From Candidatus Zixiibacteriota bacterium (GTDB taxonomy: Bacteria; Zixibacteria; MSB-5A5; GN15; FEB-12): DNA of 5,280 nucleotides. The position numbers and the translations under genes were made by a program. The notes beneath the pieces were generated by a model. That model searched no databases, was not told where the DNA came from, and saw only the letters and a program-made list of their open reading frames with translations. The stretch covers positions 1 through 5,280 of the forward strand of contig JAHIVM010000097.1 in assembly GCA_018816665.1 (NCBI GenBank), given 5' to 3'. Below are positions 4,996 to 5,280 of this stretch, piece after piece. Every line of letters starts with the position of its first letter. The first letter of the stretch is position 1.

Positions 4996-5280
4996 ATGTC
5001 ATTAGAACCGGGACATGAACTTGGTCCGTACCAAATCATCGAAAAGGCGGGGGCCGGCGGGATGGGTGAGGTCTTCAAAGCGCAGGACACTCGCCTGGAC
5101 CGGACTGTCGCCATCAAGATACTCCCGGCGAACATAGCGGGCATGCCCGACTTCAAGCAGCGGTTTGAACGGGAGGCCAGGGCAATCTCCAGTCTCAATC
5201 ACGCCAACATATGCACGCTGTACGATGTCGGCCGCCAGGACGGACTCGACTATCTGGTAATGGAGTATCTGGAAGGTGAA
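4996..5280 (+). CDS. Hanks-type Ser/Thr protein kinase (PknB-like), N-terminal part, runs off the window
   Basis: The first 95 residues of a eukaryotic-like Ser/Thr kinase; the rest lies beyond the right edge. The ATG at 4996 has GGGAG five bases upstream. The frame shows the N-lobe in order: LGPYQIIEKAG, the Gly-rich loop GAGGMGEVF (residues 19-27, pattern GxGxxG), VAIK with the ATP-binding Lys41, helix C RFEREARAISSLNHANI with Glu60 as the salt-bridge partner, and the hinge strand YLVMEYLEGE. These are all the features expected of an active N-lobe. The closest style is the kinase family, greatly expanded in Acidobacteria and FCB-group bacteria, in which a cytoplasmic kinase domain is often followed by a membrane segment and TolB/WD40-like or TPR repeats. 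The C-terminal architecture cannot be seen here. No substrate is evident from the neighbours. Confidence 0.93.
   Translation, partial: MSLEPGHELGPYQIIEKAGAGGMGEVFKAQDTRLDRTVAIKILPANIAGMPDFKQRFEREARAISSLNHANICTLYDVGRQDGLDYLVMEYLEGE

Overview
The window reads as ordinary bacterial chromosome of moderately high GC. The best guess at source is an uncultivated FCB-group lineage (Zixibacteria-like or a relative). This rests on gene style: a lipoprotein with a Cys-Gly-Asp-Asp-Asp start to its mature part and a seven-blade propeller body, and a Hanks-type Ser/Thr kinase with the ISSLNHANICTLYDVG stretch typical of the large kinase families of FCB-group bacteria and Acidobacteria. No marker gene is present, so the assignment is weak. 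No mobile element, CRISPR array, tRNA or rRNA is visible.

Layout, left to right: (1) a minus-strand secreted alpha/beta-hydrolase esterase (98-1582) broken by an in-frame TAG at 332-334, which separates the nucleophilic Ser from the catalytic Asp/His end; (2) a plus-strand small receiver-like protein (1750-2166) that has lost its phospho-acceptor Asp; (3) a minus-strand seven-bladed beta-propeller lipoprotein (2209-3438); (4) a 357-base divergent intergenic region rich in inverted repeats; (5) a plus-strand single-domain cupin (3796-4167) with a strong intrinsic terminator (4191-4215); (6) a minus-strand DinB/YfiT-like four-helix protein (4268-4762); (7) a 233-base divergent region with candidate promoters both ways; (8) the N-terminal part of a plus-strand Ser/Thr protein kinase (from 4996, running off the window).

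The six genes strictly alternate in strand (- + - + - +), forming three divergent pairs. No two genes could share an operon, so nothing here suggests a multi-gene pathway or defence system. The most useful observations are the nonsense codon in the esterase, the pseudo-receiver, and the dyad symmetries in the propeller/cupin intergenic region, which look like regulatory sites. I did not find a convincing new multi-gene system.
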